This document shows, one piece after another, positions 54,354 through 54,432 of a stretch of DNA of 54,432 bases; within the stretch, counting starts at the first letter, position 1; each line of letters opens with the position of its first letter. Source of the DNA: an uncultured Ruminococcus sp. (GTDB lineage: Bacteria; Bacillota_A; Clostridia; Oscillospirales; Ruminococcaceae); contig ONBA01000016.1 in assembly GCA_900315975.1 (NCBI GenBank), forward strand, positions 55,450 through 109,881. The letters run 5' to 3'. The translations under genes were made by a program, and so were the position numbers. The notes beneath the pieces are model-generated. The model was not told the origin of the DNA. It did no database searches and saw only the letters and a list, made by a program, of their open reading frames with translations.

Positions 54354-54432
54354 TTATTTCTCCTAAGCTATATCGAAATCCATACTATTTTTTATAATAA
54401 AACAAACCTAAACTGGATTTGTTAAAAAAACT

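Noticed and set aside
54354..54432. Promoter for the permease operon
   Set aside because: AT-rich with several partial -10 boxes but no pair of boxes with acceptable spacing.
49820..54432. Prophage or transposon explanation for the AT-rich region
   Set aside because: No integrase, transposase, phage structural gene or terminal repeats seen; composition alone suggests transfer but not the vehicle.

Overview
The window looks like a chromosomal segment of a Clostridia-class Firmicute, most likely a Ruminococcus relative (inference). Pointers are strong AGGAGG-type ribosome sites with TTG and GTG starts, the ylm/divIVA cell-division cluster, a T-box riboswitch, a SCIFF peptide with its radical SAM maturase (a Clostridia hallmark), and a secreted BspA-type leucine-rich-repeat protein with a long Thr linker. 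Most of the window has moderate GC. From about 49.8 kb to the right end the sequence becomes strikingly AT-rich. No rRNA, tRNA, transposase, integrase or CRISPR array was seen.

Layout. 1-1.2 kb: cut-off surface LRR protein (minus). 1.4-12.3 kb: miaB, a lipoprotein gene, ylbF, mutS, mutL, miaA, hfq, an HlyD-like membrane protein and ylmE, joining tRNA modification, mismatch repair and RNA chaperone functions. 12.4-18.6 kb: sepF, ylmH, divIVA, ileS, lspA and a pseudouridine synthase. 18.6-26 kb: HAD phosphatase, split transketolase, an unknown membrane protein, AraC regulator, VanY-like peptidase and an orphan peptide-binding lipoprotein. 26-34.6 kb: glgB divergent from a TetR regulator, asp23-fakA, T-box-controlled trpB2 (minus) and an ABC-F ATPase. 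34.8-36.6 kb: the SCIFF precursor scfA and its maturase scfB. 36.6-40.8 kb (minus): zinc-ribbon protein, a small membrane protein with an OadB-like GGADKPTAI motif, rodA, yifB and a membrane protein. 41.1-48.9 kb: rpoB-rpoC with a perfect-consensus promoter, plus a candidate small antisense RNA in the leader. 48.9-49.7 kb: unknown membrane-anchored protein. 49.8-54.4 kb (minus, AT-rich): two ABC permeases, ABC ATPase, lipoprotein, response regulator and histidine kinase, resembling a lantibiotic-type immunity or antibiotic-sensing module.

The best candidates for unusual biology are the SCIFF (ranthipeptide) locus, the AT-rich ABC/two-component island, the candidate antisense RNA at the rpoB promoter, the small GGADKPTAI membrane protein, and several structured intergenic RNAs, notably 22186-22289 and 12281-12419. 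Promoters are unusually readable: many show TTGNNN, a 17-base spacer and TATAAT, often with an upstream TG. All functions are inferred from reading the translated sequence; no database search was run.
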